In this document: in pieces, positions 8,325-9,478 of the stretch | Layout: the number at the start of each line of letters is the position of its first letter | Numbering within the stretch: the first letter of the stretch is position 1 | From: Desulfobacterales bacterium | GTDB taxonomy: Bacteria; Desulfobacterota; Desulfobacteria; Desulfobacterales; JAUCGF01 | DNA: 9,478 bases | Assembly (NCBI GenBank): GCA_029940345.1 | Contig: JAOZRC010000164.1 | Location: 1-9,478 of the forward strand | Reading direction: 5' to 3' | Position numbers and translations under genes: made by a program | The notes under the pieces: model-generated | What the model was told of the DNA's origin: nothing | The model's database searches: none | What the model saw: the letters and a program-made list of their open reading frames with translations, nothing else

Positions 8325-8370
8325 AAGGATTCCCAATAGACGTTGAAATTTATTTTTAAATGGGCCGGAC

Positions 8371-9363
8371 TTATTTAACCGATTTAACCAAGCCGACTTC
8401 CCGGTAATAGCGCATGGCACCCGGATGAAGCGGAGCAGACAGGCATTCCAGCATCTTTGCGGGGGTTAAATGGGAATAGGCGGGATGTAACTTTTTAAAG
8501 GACGCCAGATTTTCAAATACTTCTTTGGCAATGGCATACACAATTTTGTCGGGTGTCTGGGCAGAAGTCACCAGCGTAGCTTTGACGCCAATTGTGGGAA
8601 CATCCACAGGGTTTTTCACATCGGGATAGTTTTTTACCTGGATCATCGAGTGGCTGTAATAGGGATGTTGAGCTAAAAGAGGGTCAACGCCGGTGATAGA
8701 AACAAACCGAACTTTACGCTTCCCGGACGTGACATCCCGGATCGCTTCGGACGGATGCCCCACGGTGTAAAAAAAAGCATCAATCAGATTATCCTGGAGC
8801 AAGTCGCCGGCTTCAGATACTTTGACTCCTTCGGGGTTAATATCTGTTTTAAAATCCAATCCAACGGCCGTGAGCACATCAATTGCATTCTGGCGCTGGC
8901 CGGAACCCGGATATCCGATATTTACGTTCTTCCCTTTCAAATCCGCAATCGTTTTAATACCGGTGTCATCTGCGGCAACCAGTGTCAAAGATTCATAATA
9001 AATACTGTACACAGCGCGCAGGTCGGACTGCTTGCCTTTATCAATCCATTCGGCCAGGCCATTGATCGCCTGATATTGTCTGTCAGACTGCACCAGGCCG
9101 AATTCCATATCTCCCCTCATGACCGCATTAATGTTAAACACGGAACCATGGGTGGTTTCAACGGTTATACGGATGTTGTATTCTTTGCGTTTGGTGTTTA
9201 TCAGTTTTGCTATGGCGTTGCCAGTGGGGTAGTAAAGGCCGGTGATGGCACCGGTGCCAATGGTGATAAAGGCGCTTCCGGTGGATTCGTCGGAACTTAC
9301 CGGTTCTACAAGAAAAACAATGCTTAATAGGACTGATAAAGCGTAAAAAATACCTTTTCGCAT
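8371..9363 (-). CDS. TAXI-family TRAP transporter solute-binding protein
   Basis: Periplasmic substrate-binding protein of 330 residues, close to the usual family length. Residues 1-24 form a signal peptide: MRK, then a hydrophobic core (about 4-19), then PVSS before the mature N-terminus DEST. The mature protein opens with the TAXI hallmark ITIGTGAITGLYYPTGNAIA, followed by VETTHGSVFNINAV and the segment LKGKNVNIGYPGSGQR typical of the fold. TAXI proteins deliver substrate, in some cases glutamate or other carboxylates, to a fused TRAP membrane permease; the substrate here is unknown. The ATG at 9363 is preferred over the in-frame TTG at 9387 because AGGGG lies 8 nt upstream and the signal peptide then starts normally. 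No TRAP membrane subunit gene is present in the window, so this is either an orphan receptor or its permease lies beyond the right edge. It runs towards the operon and is probably transcribed independently from upstream of 9388. Confidence 0.93.
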   Translation of the reverse strand: MRKGIFYALSVLLSIVFLVEPVSSDESTGSAFITIGTGAITGLYYPTGNAIAKLINTKRKEYNIRITVETTHGSVFNINAVMRGDMEFGLVQSDRQYQAINGLAEWIDKGKQSDLRAVYSIYYESLTLVAADDTGIKTIADLKGKNVNIGYPGSGQRQNAIDVLTAVGLDFKTDINPEGVKVSEAGDLLQDNLIDAFFYTVGHPSEAIRDVTSGKRKVRFVSITGVDPLLAQHPYYSHSMIQVKNYPDVKNPVDVPTIGVKATLVTSAQTPDKIVYAIAKEVFENLASFKKLHPAYSHLTPAKMLECLSAPLHPGAMRYYREVGLVKSVK

Positions 9364-9371
9364 TAAAAAAG

Positions 9372-9376
9372 CCCCT
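9372..9376 (-). promoter_or_regulatory. Shine-Dalgarno site AGGGG for the TAXI protein
   Basis: On the minus strand AGGGG lies 8 nt before the ATG whose first base is 9363. It supports that start over the upstream in-frame TTG at 9387. Confidence 0.6.
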
Positions 9377-9478
9377 ACGCGGTCCAAAGCAGGTTTAGAT
9401 TTACAGATGAGGACGGATTACGAGCTTAGAGCCTGTTTGAAAAGTCTTAAATCGGCTGCAAAAGCGTGAGAGCGGTTC

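Noticed and set aside
8193..8420. Minus-strand 75-codon open frame overlapping the end of the TAXI gene
   Set aside because: It overlaps the TAXI coding region in another frame, has no recognisable domain and spans the intergenic hairpin; probably chance.
8755..9327. Plus-strand 190-codon open frame opposite the TAXI gene
   Set aside because: It lies antisense to a well-recognised secreted binding protein and shows no domain of its own.
8159..9478. CRISPR array, insertion-sequence ends or attachment sites
   Set aside because: No regularly spaced direct repeats, terminal inverted repeats or transposase motifs were seen; GAGCCTGTTTGAAAA near 9431 only loosely recalls insertion-sequence ends.

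Overview
The window holds four protein-coding genes at moderate GC (just under half, by eye). Three lie on the plus strand in an apparent operon (115-8158). The fourth lies on the minus strand (8371-9363) and converges on the operon. The TAXI-type periplasmic binding protein with its signal peptide, the clear Shine-Dalgarno sites and the MdlA-like ABC exporter all suggest a Gram-negative bacterium. Genes 1 and 2 resemble families best known from cyanobacteria. The TAXI protein and overall style would also fit a Desulfobacterota-like or other environmental Gram-negative lineage. The taxon is an inference and cannot be fixed from this sequence.

Operon. Gene 1 (115-1416) is a P-loop ATPase with intact Walker A and B. 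After 41 nt comes gene 2 (1458-6419), which encodes a giant 1653-residue mosaic protein. Its parts, in order, are a degenerate NTPase-like N-terminus, a TPR-like helical region, a complete STAND-type NTPase, one predicted transmembrane helix, a coiled coil, 14 WD40 repeats (enough for two seven-bladed propellers) and a short conserved-looking tail. Gene 3 (6416-8158) overlaps gene 2 through a TTGA junction and encodes a fused TMD-NBD ABC exporter of the MdlA/YheI/BmrC type. It carries Asp where the catalytic Glu is usually found. Genes 2 and 3 both start with TTG.

Convergent region and gene 4. A 212-nt spacer (8159-8370) holds two inverted repeats and no convincing gene. Gene 4 encodes a secreted TAXI-family TRAP solute-binding protein. 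No TRAP membrane subunit is visible in the window.

How the parts may work together (inference). Genes 1 and 2 look like a paired ATPase/STAND signalling module: a repeat-based sensor (TPR and WD40), a nucleotide-driven switch and membrane anchoring. The tight coupling to an ABC exporter makes it plausible that the switch and the exporter act in one membrane process, such as stress response, export control or defence. No toxic effector domain is recognisable, so a defence role is only a hypothesis.
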